Positions 53,977-62,057 of a stretch of DNA of 64,000 nt are shown here, one piece after another (the stretch's first letter is position 1; each line of letters opens with the position of its first letter). A program made the translations under genes and the position numbers. Origin of the DNA: DATAZK01 sp965199805 (GTDB taxonomy: Bacteria; Actinomycetota; Actinomycetes; Frankiales; Frankiaceae); the NCBI GenBank assembly GCA_965199805.1, contig CBDATO010000001.1, forward strand, positions 1,612,001 through 1,676,000, in the 5' to 3' direction. Under the pieces are notes generated by a model, which had not been told where the DNA came from, searched no databases, and was given only the letters and a program-made list of their open reading frames with translations.

Positions 53977-54485
53977 CCGTCACCGGCTTCGACCCGGAGG
54001 CGCTGCCGTCGCACCGGCTCGCCGCGCTCGGGCTCACGCTGCCACCGGTGGCGGCCCCGCTCGCGGCATACGTGCCGGCCGTCGCGCACGGGGGCCTGGT
54101 GTGGAGCAGCGGCCAGCTGCCGATCGTCGGCGGGACGCTGCAGCGCACGGGCATGGTCTCGGCCGAGGCCGGGCCCGACCTGGTGACGGCCGACGAGGCT
54201 GCCGAGCTCGCGCGGATCTGCGCGCTCAACGCCCTGGCGGCCATCGCGGCGGTGGCCGGACCCGCCGGGATCGACGAGATCGCCCGCATCGTCAAGGTGG
54301 TCGGCTTCGTCGCCGGCGTACCCGGCTTCACCGGGCAGCCGACGGTCGTGGACGGGGCCAGCCGCCTGCTGGCCGAGGTCTTCGGCGACGCCGGGCGCAG
54401 CGCGCGGAGTGCGGTCGGGGTGGCCGGGCTGCCGCTGGGCGCACCGGTCGAGGTGGAAGTCGTAGCAGCACTGGGCAACGGCTGA
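53973..54485 (+). CDS. RidA/YjgF family protein (Rv3678c-like)
   Basis: A 170-residue protein. AAYVPAVAHGGLVWSSGQLPIVGG opens the fold; ICALNALAAIAAVAGPAGI and IVKVVGFVAG are the central helices and strand, and ARSAVGVAGLPLGAPVEVEVVAAL the C-terminal strands. RidA proteins hydrolyse reactive enamine/imine intermediates, but this long actinobacterial group often lacks the key Arg of true RidA; here the usual R-x-V site reads ARSAVGV. The substrate is therefore open. GTG start coupled to the DUF4177 gene. Confidence 0.88.
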   Translation: MTVTGFDPEALPSHRLAALGLTLPPVAAPLAAYVPAVAHGGLVWSSGQLPIVGGTLQRTGMVSAEAGPDLVTADEAAELARICALNALAAIAAVAGPAGIDEIARIVKVVGFVAGVPGFTGQPTVVDGASRLLAEVFGDAGRSARSAVGVAGLPLGAPVEVEVVAALGNG

Positions 54486-54522
54486 CAGCGAACGTGTCTC
54501 AGATCACGATTAAACTCAGGGA

Positions 54523-55362
54523 ATGCCACAGTCCGCCGGCAGGCTGCTCCAGAGCGAGATCCTGACCGGCCTGAAGGAGCGGATGTCCAAGCCACCGGTG
54601 CCGACGCGCGACGCGGCAACCATCGTCCTGATGCGCGACACCCCGTCCGGACTGCAGGTCTACCTGCTGCGGCGGGTGCCGTCGATGCCGTTCGCGCCCG
54701 GGATGCACGTCTTCCCGGGCGGCCGGGTCGACCCGGCTGACGCCCACGCGCACACGGACTGGTTCGGCACGCGCCCCGAGGACTGGGCTCCCGCGCTCAG
54801 CGCCGACGCCGCACTGGCGCACGGACTGGTCTGCGCCGCCGTCCGCGAGACGTTCGAGGAGTCCGGCGTGCTGCTCGCCGGCCGCACGATCGACGAGGTG
54901 GCCGACGTGGCCGGTGACGCCTGGGAGGCCGACCGGCTCGCCCTCATCGCGCACGGGCAGAGTCTGTCGGAGCTGCTGGCCCGCCGCGGGCTCGGCATCC
55001 GGGCCGATCTCATCCGGCCGTGGGCGCACTGGATCACCCCGGAGCTCGAGCCCCGGCGCTACGACACCCGGTTCTTCGTCGCAGCGGTGCCGCCCGGGCA
55101 GCAGACGCGCGACGTCGGGGGCGAGGCCGACGCCACGATGTGGCTGACCGCGCACGAGGCGATCGAGCGCCACCACGCCGGTGATCTCGAGATGCTGCCG
55201 CCGACCATCACCACGCTCACCGAGCTGTCCGCGTACGCGACCACCGCCGACGTGCTCGACGCCGCAGCCGCCCGTGTCATCTCCCCGGTCCTGCCGAAGC
55301 TGGTGGTCGACGGGGACGAGATCGCCATGCTGCTGCCGCACCAGGAGGGGTATCCGGCATGA
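54523..55362 (+). CDS. NUDIX hydrolase
   Basis: A 279-residue enzyme. FAPGMHVFPGGRVD and AAVRETFEESGVLL form a NUDIX box with a long insert between the GG and the REXXEE part, as in RNase-like/acyl-CoA-directed actinobacterial members. A long C-terminal region (TPELEPRRYDTRFFVAAV) completes the domain. ATG 54523 is used; an ATG at 54583 is possible but its AGGAG is only three bases away. The stop overlaps the next gene's ATG by four bases. It converts a nucleoside diphosphate-X compound of unknown X. Confidence 0.88.
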   Translation: MPQSAGRLLQSEILTGLKERMSKPPVPTRDAATIVLMRDTPSGLQVYLLRRVPSMPFAPGMHVFPGGRVDPADAHAHTDWFGTRPEDWAPALSADAALAHGLVCAAVRETFEESGVLLAGRTIDEVADVAGDAWEADRLALIAHGQSLSELLARRGLGIRADLIRPWAHWITPELEPRRYDTRFFVAAVPPGQQTRDVGGEADATMWLTAHEAIERHHAGDLEMLPPTITTLTELSAYATTADVLDAAAARVISPVLPKLVVDGDEIAMLLPHQEGYPA

Positions 55363-56261
55363 CGGACACCCCCGAGCTCACCCCAGGACAGCTGCGCCAG
55401 GTCACCCCGGCCGCGTCGGTCATGCTCGCGCCCAACCCGAGCTACATGACCCTGGACGGCACCAACACGTGGGTGCTCCGCGGCCCGCAGGCCACGCCCA
55501 CCGACGGCTTCATCGTGGTCGACGCGGGCCCGACCGACGAGGACCACCTGGCCCGGGTGGCGGCGCTCGGCCGGATCGAGCTGATCCTGCTGACGCACGG
55601 CCACCCCGACCACAGCGGCGGCTCCGCCCGGCTCACCGAGCTCACCGGTGCGCCCGTGCTCGCGCTCGACCCGCAGTTCGGCGAGCGGCTCGTGGCGGGC
55701 GACACCATCCGCCAGTGCGGCCTGACGCTGGAGATCATCGCGACGCCCGGCCACTCCGCCGACTCGCTGTCGTTCTACCTGCCGGGCGACGACGCGGTCC
55801 TCACCGGCGACACGATCCTCGGCCGCGGCACCACCGTCGTGGCCTGGCCCGACGGCGCGCTCGGTCCGTACCTGCAGAGCATCACCACGCTCCGCGAGTA
55901 CGGCGACGCCACCGTTTTGCCCGGTCACGGCCCCGAGCTGCCGAGCGCCGGCCGGGTGGCCGAGCACTACCTGCGTCACCGCGAGCAGCGCCTGCAGCAG
56001 GTGCGCGGCGCCGTGGCCGACGGCGCCCGTACCACCCGCGAGGTCGTGGAGCGCGTCTACACCGACGTCGACCCGGTGCTCTGGCCGGCGGCCGAGCTCT
56101 CGGTGCATGCCCAGCTCGACTACCTGATCGACGAGAACCCGGCGCTCGCCGCACAGCTCGACCTCACCCCCACCCCGCAGCAGGAGCACGCCGCCGCCAT
56201 GGCTGCGCTGGTGCTCGTGCAGACCCCCCCGAGCCCCCCGAGCCCCCCGGGGTCGGGCTGA
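55359..56261 (+). CDS. Metallo-beta-lactamase-fold hydrolase (Rv3677c-like)
   Basis: A 300-residue protein. LLTHGHPDHSGG is the HxHxDH zinc motif; TPGHSADSLSFYL and VLPGHGPEL add further ligands. A C-terminal winged-helix-like part (QLDYLIDENPALAAQ) follows, as in the LACTB2-like group, whose members include RNases and thioesterases. Overlapping start with the NUDIX gene and a gap of two bases to the cyclase gene place it in one unit. It ends in a Pro/Ser-rich tail. Confidence 0.92.
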   Translation: MTDTPELTPGQLRQVTPAASVMLAPNPSYMTLDGTNTWVLRGPQATPTDGFIVVDAGPTDEDHLARVAALGRIELILLTHGHPDHSGGSARLTELTGAPVLALDPQFGERLVAGDTIRQCGLTLEIIATPGHSADSLSFYLPGDDAVLTGDTILGRGTTVVAWPDGALGPYLQSITTLREYGDATVLPGHGPELPSAGRVAEHYLRHREQRLQQVRGAVADGARTTREVVERVYTDVDPVLWPAAELSVHAQLDYLIDENPALAAQLDLTPTPQQEHAAAMAALVLVQTPPSPPSPPGSG

Positions 56262-56263
56262 GC

Positions 56264-59200
56264 ATGACTACAGCCCCGAACCTGCCGGTCACCCTCGGGC
56301 CGGGACGGCACTGCCCCGCCTGTGACTCGGTCACGGTCGCCGGGGCCCGCTTCTGCCACGTCTGCGGCACCCCGCTGATCTCCAGCGCCGCCGGGGCGGA
56401 GCGGCGCGTCGTCACGGTCCTGTTCGGCGACCTGTCGGACTTCACCGCCTGGGCCGAGGACCTCGACCCGGAGCGGGTGGGCGAGGTGACCGACCGGGTG
56501 CTCGCCGCGCTCGCCCGCACCGTCGTCGCCGTCGGCGGCCACGTCGACAAGCTGACCGGCGACGGCATCATGGCCGTCTTCGGCGCCCCGACCGCCCACG
56601 AGGACGACGCCGAACGCGCCGTCCGCGCCGCCGTCGACATGCAGCGCGAGGTCGCCCGGCTCATCGCCGAGGAGCTCGGCGGCGGGCGACGCCTCGGCCT
56701 GCGCGTCGGGCTGAACACCGGCGAGGTGCTGGCCGGCGTACAGGCGGCGCTGTCGTACACCGTGGTGGGCGACACCGTGAACACCGCGTCACGGCTGTCG
56801 GACGCGGCCGCCGTCGGCGGCATCTTCGCCGGCCGCGACACCGCGGTGGCCACCATGACCCTCGCCTCCTGGCGCGCGCTCTCGCCGCTGCGCCTCAAGG
56901 GCAAGCGGGAGCCGGTGGCCGCGTACGAGCTGGTCGCGCTGCGTCCGGCGACCACCGGCCAGCCCGCGCAGCTCGGTCTCGGCGACGAGGCCACGTTCAT
57001 CGCCCGCGAGGAGGAGCTCGGCCAGCTGGTCGAGGCGAGCCTCGAGGTGAGCGACCTCGGCCGGCCGTCGGTCGTCACGATCAGCGGCGAAGCCGGGGTG
57101 GGCAAGTCGCGGCTGGTCAACGAGCTGGTGCGCTTCGCCTCCGAGCTGCCCGACGAGCGCGTGCTGCGCGGGCGGGCGATGCCGTACGGGGAAGGCCGTC
57201 ACCTCGGCCCGCTCGTCGAGCTGGTGCGCACCGCCTGCGGGATCGTCGACGGCGAGGACGCCGGCACGATGGCCGACCGGGTGCGCCGCACGCTCGCCCG
57301 CCTCGAGCACTCCGCGCCCGCGATCATGGTGTCGAGCGCGCTGAACGACCGGCTGCTGGACCTGCTCGGCATCGTCCCCGACGAGAACGTCACCCGCGAC
57401 GGAGCGCCGACCGATCCGCTCGGCCGTGACGGCGCCCTCGACGCGGTCGCCGCCCTGCTGCGCGCCCTGGCGGTCGAGGGGCCGCTGCTCGTCGTCATCG
57501 ACAACCTGCAGTGGGCCAGCAACGAGCTGCGCTTCGCGCTCGGCGAGGTGGTCCGTCAACTGCGTGGCCCGATGCTCGTGGTGCTGGTCGGACGCGAGCC
57601 GCCGGTGATCCCGGGCGTACGCCCGCTGCTGCGCATCGCGCTGGGCCCGCTGGACGAGCTCGCCTCGCGCAAGCTGCTGCGCGCCTACCTCGGCGGCAGC
57701 GACCTCGCCGAGCCGCTGCGCTCGGCGATCCTGCGGCGCGCGCAGGGCAACCCGTACTTCCTGGCCGAGCTGCTGCACCTGCTGGTCGACCGCGGCCTGC
57801 TGCTGCGCGAGGGCGACACCTGGGTGGCCAGTGGCCCCCTGCCGAACGACGCGCTGCCGGCCGCCGTGCAGTCGGTGCTCGCCGCCCGTATCGACGGGCT
57901 GGAGCCGGTGGCCAAGTCCGTGCTGCGCGCGGCGGCGGTGCTCGGCCTGCGCTTCGCCGCCGAGGCACTGCCGGTGGTCGACGAGCGTCCGGTCGAGGAG
58001 GTGCAGGCGGCGCTCGAGGTGCTCTCGGCCCGCCAGCTGCTGCGGCCGCCGCGTACGGGCGAGGTGTGGTGGACCTTCCGCCACCCGATGGCCCGCGACG
58101 TGGCCTACAGCAGCCTGCCGAAGGCCGAGCGCGCCCGCCGCCACGCCCGCGCCGCCCAGTGGGGTGCGCGGCGTGCCGAGCCCAACCCGGAGCTCGACAC
58201 GTTCGTCGGGGCGCAGGCCGAGCAGGCGCTCCGGCTCGCCGACTCGATCAACCTGGCCGCCGACGACCCGGTGCGCGACGTCCGCTTCGTCGGTTACGCC
58301 GCCCTCGTACGCCTGGGCCAGGGCGCCCGAGCGCGCGACGAGTACCGCAACGCCGTCGAGCTGCTCAGCCGTGCTGCACGGCTCGGCGAGGGCGACCAGC
58401 CGCAGGCGCTGGTCATCTCCCGCCGTACGGCCATGGCCACGGCCCTCGCCTCGATCCGCCGGCTCGACGAGGCGGAGGCCGAGATCGCGCCCGCCGTCGA
58501 CATCGCCACCGGCGAGCTGCGGCTTCCCGTGCTCGTCGTGCTCGGCGAGCTGCGGCAGAAGCAGGGCCGTGACGCCGAGGCCGTCGAGACCCTCACCACC
58601 GCCCTGGCCGAGGCGACGGCCGTCGGCAACCGGCGGTGGATGTCGGCCGCCGTGCGCCAGCTCGGCCTGGTCGACTACTACGCCGGCCGCCTGCGCAAGG
58701 CGGAGGAGCGCTTCGGGGCCGCCCTCGAGCTGGCCAGGCAGGCCGAGGACGGCCGCGGCGCCGCTTGGGCGCTCGAGCACCTCGCCTGGTCGGCCACCAC
58801 CCGTGGTGACTACGAGGCCGCGCAGGAGGCGCTGACCCACGCCGCCGAGCTCTTCGGCGAGCTGGACGACACCGGAGGCCTCGCCTGGTGCGCCGGCACC
58901 GAGGCCCTGGTCCAGGTGCTGCAGGGACGCCTCGCCGACGGCCGCGCGACGGCCCGCGCGCTGATCCCGCTCGCCGAGTCGCTCGCCGAGAACTGGGGCG
59001 TCGCGATGTGCCGGACCATCGACGCGCTCGCCGCGGCCGAGCTCGGCGATGTCGAGGCGGCCACCGCGGAGGCCCAGCTGGCGTACGACGCGCTGACCGA
59101 GAGCGGCGACAACTGGGGACGCTCGTTCGCCCTCATCGCCATGGGCGCCGCGGCACGTGCCGCCGGCGACCCGGCCCAGGCGCTGCACTGCTTCGAGCGG

Positions 59201-59818
59201 GCCCTCGAGGCCGCCGACGCCGGCGATCACGCGCTCAACGCCGCGTTCGCGTACACCGGCGCGGGCCTGGCGAACCTCGAGCTCGGCCACGTCGAGGAGG
59301 CCGGCGACATGGCCCGCCGCGCCCTCGGCGTCCTCGTCACGCTGGACCTGGAGCCGCACGCCGCCCTCGGGGTGGCCGTGCTCGACGCGCAGGTGCGCCG
59401 GGCCCGCGGCGAGCCGGAGGAGGCGGTCAGCCGGCTGCGCGAGGTGCTGGCCGCGACCCAGTACGGCACGTTGCTCTTCCCGCGGCGCCAGGCGCTGGCC
59501 CACCTCGCCGGCTCACTCGTCGACGCCGGCCACCCCGAGGAGGGGCTGGCCGTCGCGCGCGAGGCGGTCGACACCGAGTCCGAGGACGTGCGCAGCCGGG
59601 TGCTGGCCTACCGTGCGCTGGGCACCACGCTGCACGCGACCGGTGACGTCGAGGGCGCCACCCGAGCGTACGAGATGGCGTTGGACATCGCCGTCGCCAC
59701 GCAGGCGCGCAGCGAGGAGGCGCAGACCCGCCGGTTGCTGGTCGCGCTCGCCGAAGGGGACGAGATCAGCGAGATGACGGGGTTGCGCGGCGCCCTGTCG
59801 GGCGAGCGCACCCTGTAG
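56264..59818 (+). CDS. Class III adenylate/guanylate cyclase with zinc ribbon, AAA-type ATPase and TPR region
   Basis: A 1184-residue cytoplasmic signalling protein. The N-terminus is a zinc ribbon (Cys17, 20, 31, 34). The class III catalytic domain follows, with metal Asp56 (LFGDLSDFT), Lys96 and Asp100 (DKLTGDG) and the transition-state Asn and Arg in VGDTVNTASRL. The Lys favours ATP, while the usual partner Asp before VGDTVN is Thr, so nucleotide choice is not certain. A P-loop GEAGVGKSR at about 274 opens a STAND-like ATPase. The last ~500 residues are TPR-like helices. Single catalytic domains work as dimers. It is convergent with the CRP gene, six bases apart, so it may supply that regulator's cAMP. 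Confidence 0.92.
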   Translation: MTTAPNLPVTLGPGRHCPACDSVTVAGARFCHVCGTPLISSAAGAERRVVTVLFGDLSDFTAWAEDLDPERVGEVTDRVLAALARTVVAVGGHVDKLTGDGIMAVFGAPTAHEDDAERAVRAAVDMQREVARLIAEELGGGRRLGLRVGLNTGEVLAGVQAALSYTVVGDTVNTASRLSDAAAVGGIFAGRDTAVATMTLASWRALSPLRLKGKREPVAAYELVALRPATTGQPAQLGLGDEATFIAREEELGQLVEASLEVSDLGRPSVVTISGEAGVGKSRLVNELVRFASELPDERVLRGRAMPYGEGRHLGPLVELVRTACGIVDGEDAGTMADRVRRTLARLEHSAPAIMVSSALNDRLLDLLGIVPDENVTRDGAPTDPLGRDGALDAVAALLRALAVEGPLLVVIDNLQWASNELRFALGEVVRQLRGPMLVVLVGREPPVIPGVRPLLRIALGPLDELASRKLLRAYLGGSDLAEPLRSAILRRAQGNPYFLAELLHLLVDRGLLLREGDTWVASGPLPNDALPAAVQSVLAARIDGLEPVAKSVLRAAAVLGLRFAAEALPVVDERPVEEVQAALEVLSARQLLRPPRTGEVWWTFRHPMARDVAYSSLPKAERARRHARAAQWGARRAEPNPELDTFVGAQAEQALRLADSINLAADDPVRDVRFVGYAALVRLGQGARARDEYRNAVELLSRAARLGEGDQPQALVISRRTAMATALASIRRLDEAEAEIAPAVDIATGELRLPVLVVLGELRQKQGRDAEAVETLTTALAEATAVGNRRWMSAAVRQLGLVDYYAGRLRKAEERFGAALELARQAEDGRGAAWALEHLAWSATTRGDYEAAQEALTHAAELFGELDDTGGLAWCAGTEALVQVLQGRLADGRATARALIPLAESLAENWGVAMCRTIDALAAAELGDVEAATAEAQLAYDALTESGDNWGRSFALIAMGAAARAAGDPAQALHCFERALEAADAGDHALNAAFAYTGAGLANLELGHVEEAGDMARRALGVLVTLDLEPHAALGVAVLDAQVRRARGEPEEAVSRLREVLAATQYGTLLFPRRQALAHLAGSLVDAGHPEEGLAVAREAVDTESEDVRSRVLAYRALGTTLHATGDVEGATRAYEMALDIAVATQARSEEAQTRRLLVALAEGDEISEMTGLRGALSGERTL

Positions 59819-59824
59819 GTCGGG

Positions 59825-60514
59825 TCAGCGGGCCCGGCGGGCGAGCCGCTCGCGGTCGAGCAGCACGACGGCGCGGCTGTCGAGACGCAGCCAGCCCCGG
59901 GTGGCGAAGTCGGCGAGCGACTTGTTGACCGTCTCGCGGGAGGCGCCGACGAGCTGCGCGAGCTCCTCCTGCGTGAGGCCGTGCTCCACCCGCACCGCAC
60001 CGGCGGTGCCGGCGACGCCGAAGCGCTCGGCGAGGTCGAGCAGCTGCTTGGCCACCCGGCCGGGCACGTCGGTGAAGACCAGGTCGCCCATGGCCTCGTT
60101 GGTACGGCGCAGCCGGCGGGCCAGCACGCGCAGCAGCAGCTCGGCGGCCTCGGGACGCTCCATCAGCCAGGGCTTCAGGGCGGAGTGCTCCAGGGAGGCG
60201 AGCTCGACATCGGTGATCGCCGTGGCCGTCGCCGTACGCGGGCCGGGGTCGAACAGCGAGAGCTCGCCGAAGATGTCGCCGGGGCCGAGGACGGCCAGCA
60301 GATTCTCCCGGCCGTCGGTGGACCGCCGGCTGATCTTGACCTTGCCGGCCAGGATGAGGAAGACCCGGTCGCCCGGCTCCCCCTCCTCGAACACGACGGC
60401 GCCGCGCCGCTCAGGACGGCGTGTCAGCCGCTCGGCGAGAGCTCCGCGCGCCTCCTCGGTGAGGCCCGCGAAGACCGGCATACGTCCCAGCAGGTCTTCC
60501 ACGTTCGTCAGCAT
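59825..60514 (-). CDS. crp: CRP/FNR-family cAMP-responsive regulator
   Basis: A 229-residue protein, the usual length for actinobacterial CRP (Rv3676, GlxR). The cAMP pocket has GELSLFDPGPRTATAT, with the conserved Glu, Arg and Thr; a long dimer helix follows; the winged helix has LTQEELAQLVGASRETVNKSLADFA, nearly the same recognition helix as Mycobacterium CRP. ATG 60514 is chosen as the family start (LTNVEDLLGRMPVF). A candidate CRP box lies about 90 bases upstream of the start, which suggests self-control. Confidence 0.96.
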   Translation of the reverse strand: MLTNVEDLLGRMPVFAGLTEEARGALAERLTRRPERRGAVVFEEGEPGDRVFLILAGKVKISRRSTDGRENLLAVLGPGDIFGELSLFDPGPRTATATAITDVELASLEHSALKPWLMERPEAAELLLRVLARRLRRTNEAMGDLVFTDVPGRVAKQLLDLAERFGVAGTAGAVRVEHGLTQEELAQLVGASRETVNKSLADFATRGWLRLDSRAVVLLDRERLARRAR

Positions 60515-60604
60515 GCCAGGCCTCGCGTTCGATGCTTCACAGGTGCTCCGTTGCTCCGTGCCGGACGGCTGCCCACTGACGAGATCGGCGCGCCCCGTCC
60601 GTAT

Positions 60605-60620
60605 TGTGAGCCGCCACACG
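60605..60620. promoter_or_regulatory. Candidate CRP-binding site upstream of crp
   Basis: TGTGAGCCGCCACACG keeps the GTG-N8-CAC core of the CRP/GlxR consensus TGTGA-N6-TCACA, with a perfect left half. It lies between the crp start and the rsiG-like stop, about 91 bases before the crp start codon. Confidence 0.6.
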
Positions 60621-60641
60621 CAAGGATGCCTCAGACGGCTG

Positions 60642-61205
60642 TCAGAGGGGCAGGGCGCTGAGGCAGTCCAGCGGCCGATCACGGTATCGGGCGATGAGTT
60701 CCTCGCTCGCCGTCTCGATGCGCTTGTGCAGCGCCTGCCGGTATTGGGACAGCTCCTGCTCGGCTGCCGCGAGCTCGTCCTCGAGCTGCTTCTGCTGCTG
60801 CGCGTCGGGAGTGTCGTGCATCGTCTCCCACAGCCGCTCGAGGTTGGGCAGCGGCGGGATGTCGTCGATGGGCACGACACGGACGAGTGCCTGCCGGCCC
60901 CGGCCCATGCGTGCGGACGAGAGCACGGGCTTGAGCGCGCCGGCGTCGACCGCCCGCACCCCCTCGACCATCCGTACGGTGTCGAGCCGGGCCTGGATGA
61001 TGCGCCGCCAGTAGGAGACGCGGTCCTCCTCGGCGGCCAGCGCCGCCCGGTAAGCGCGGAGTCCGTCCAAGGTGAGGTGCGACAGCTCGGCCGCCCGCTT
61101 GGGGGCCATCGCACGCGCTGCTGCACGAGCCGCCGCGCGCGCTGCCCGGGCCTCGGCCTGTGCGCGCCGCTTGGCGTCGCGCTCCGGGTCATCCCGCTCG
61201 GTCAC
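60642..61205 (-). CDS. rsiG: RsiG-like c-di-GMP-binding anti-sigma factor
   Basis: A 187-residue, mostly helical protein starting at GTG 61205. After an Ala/Arg-rich N-terminus, a long helix carries an exact E-x3-S-x2-R-x3-Q-x3-D motif: Glu60, Ser64, Arg67, Gln71, Asp75. A second helix has Glu149, Ser153, Arg156, then His160 and Glu164 where Gln and Asp are expected. In Streptomyces RsiG, one such motif on each helix of a coiled coil binds c-di-GMP and lets the protein hold sigma WhiG. Motif, size and coiled-coil layout support homology; the sigma partner is not in this window. The altered second motif may change binding or make dimers necessary. Confidence 0.8.
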   Translation of the reverse strand: MTERDDPERDAKRRAQAEARAARAAARAAARAMAPKRAAELSHLTLDGLRAYRAALAAEEDRVSYWRRIIQARLDTVRMVEGVRAVDAGALKPVLSSARMGRGRQALVRVVPIDDIPPLPNLERLWETMHDTPDAQQQKQLEDELAAAEQELSQYRQALHKRIETASEELIARYRDRPLDCLSALPL

Positions 61206-61340
61206 GTGCCCTCGCTCCTGCCCGTCGCTAATCGACGTCCCGTGTGCCCACGCCTACAACTCCTGCCGGGCGACTCTTTAGATCGTCGGAGCATCGGCCC
61301 GCTCCCTAAAGCCCGGGTTTGCGACCCGTAGTCTGCTGTC

Positions 61341-62057
61341 GTGCCGAAGCCGGAAGAGACCGCCCTGGGACGAACCCGGCGCGCCCGTCGCATCGTGCGC
61401 GAGCTGGGCGTTCTGCATCCGGACGCCCGGTGCGAACTGAATTTCTCCACACCGCTCGAGTTGCTCGTCGCCACGATCCTCTCGGCACAGACGACGGACA
61501 AGAGGGTCAATCAGACCTCCCCTTCGCTATTCGCCCGCTATAACGATGCCGCAGCATATGCGGGGGCCGATCGCGAGGAACTCGAAGGCATCCTCAAACC
61601 GCTCGGATTCTTCCGCGCCAAAGCCCGCTCGCTCATGGGCCTCGGCGCCGCACTCGTCGAAAGGCACGGCGGCGAGGTGCCCCACACCCTCGATGAGCTG
61701 GTCAAGCTGCCCGGTGTCGGCCGCAAGACGGCGAATGTCGTGCTCGGGCACGCCTTCGGTATACCGGGCATCACCGTCGACACCCATGTCGGCCGGCTCT
61801 CGCGCCGGATGAAGCTCACCGGTGAGGACGACCCGGTGAAAGTCGAGACCGATCTCGCCGCGCTCATTCCGCGCAAAGAGTGGACGATCATGAGCGATCG
61901 GCTGATATTCCACGGCCGGCGGGTCTGCCATTCGCGTAAGCCCGCCTGCGGGGCGTGCGGGATCGCGCGCGACTGCCCGTCGTTCGGGCTGGGACCGACC
62001 GATCGGGAGACCGCGGAGAAGCTCGTGGTCCTCGGCGACGTCGAGGCGATCCCCTGA
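61341..62057 (+). CDS. nth: Endonuclease III (DNA glycosylase/AP lyase)
   Basis: A 238-residue base-excision repair enzyme that removes oxidised pyrimidines and nicks abasic sites. The helix-hairpin-helix LPGVGRKTANVVLG holds the catalytic Lys, VDTHV the catalytic Asp, and Cys196, 203, 206 and 212 (C-x6-C-x2-C-x5-C) the [4Fe-4S] cluster. GTG 61341 gives the usual N-terminus. The gap of 135 bases from the divergent rsiG-like gene holds both promoters. The gene order rsiG/crp - nth - NUDIX - marP fits the conserved actinobacterial block. Confidence 0.96.
   Translation: MPKPEETALGRTRRARRIVRELGVLHPDARCELNFSTPLELLVATILSAQTTDKRVNQTSPSLFARYNDAAAYAGADREELEGILKPLGFFRAKARSLMGLGAALVERHGGEVPHTLDELVKLPGVGRKTANVVLGHAFGIPGITVDTHVGRLSRRMKLTGEDDPVKVETDLAALIPRKEWTIMSDRLIFHGRRVCHSRKPACGACGIARDCPSFGLGPTDRETAEKLVVLGDVEAIP

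Noticed and set aside
56789..59503. 904-codon minus frame opposite the cyclase gene
   Set aside because: Antisense shadow, low-complexity; the + strand frame carries cyclase, ATPase and TPR motifs.
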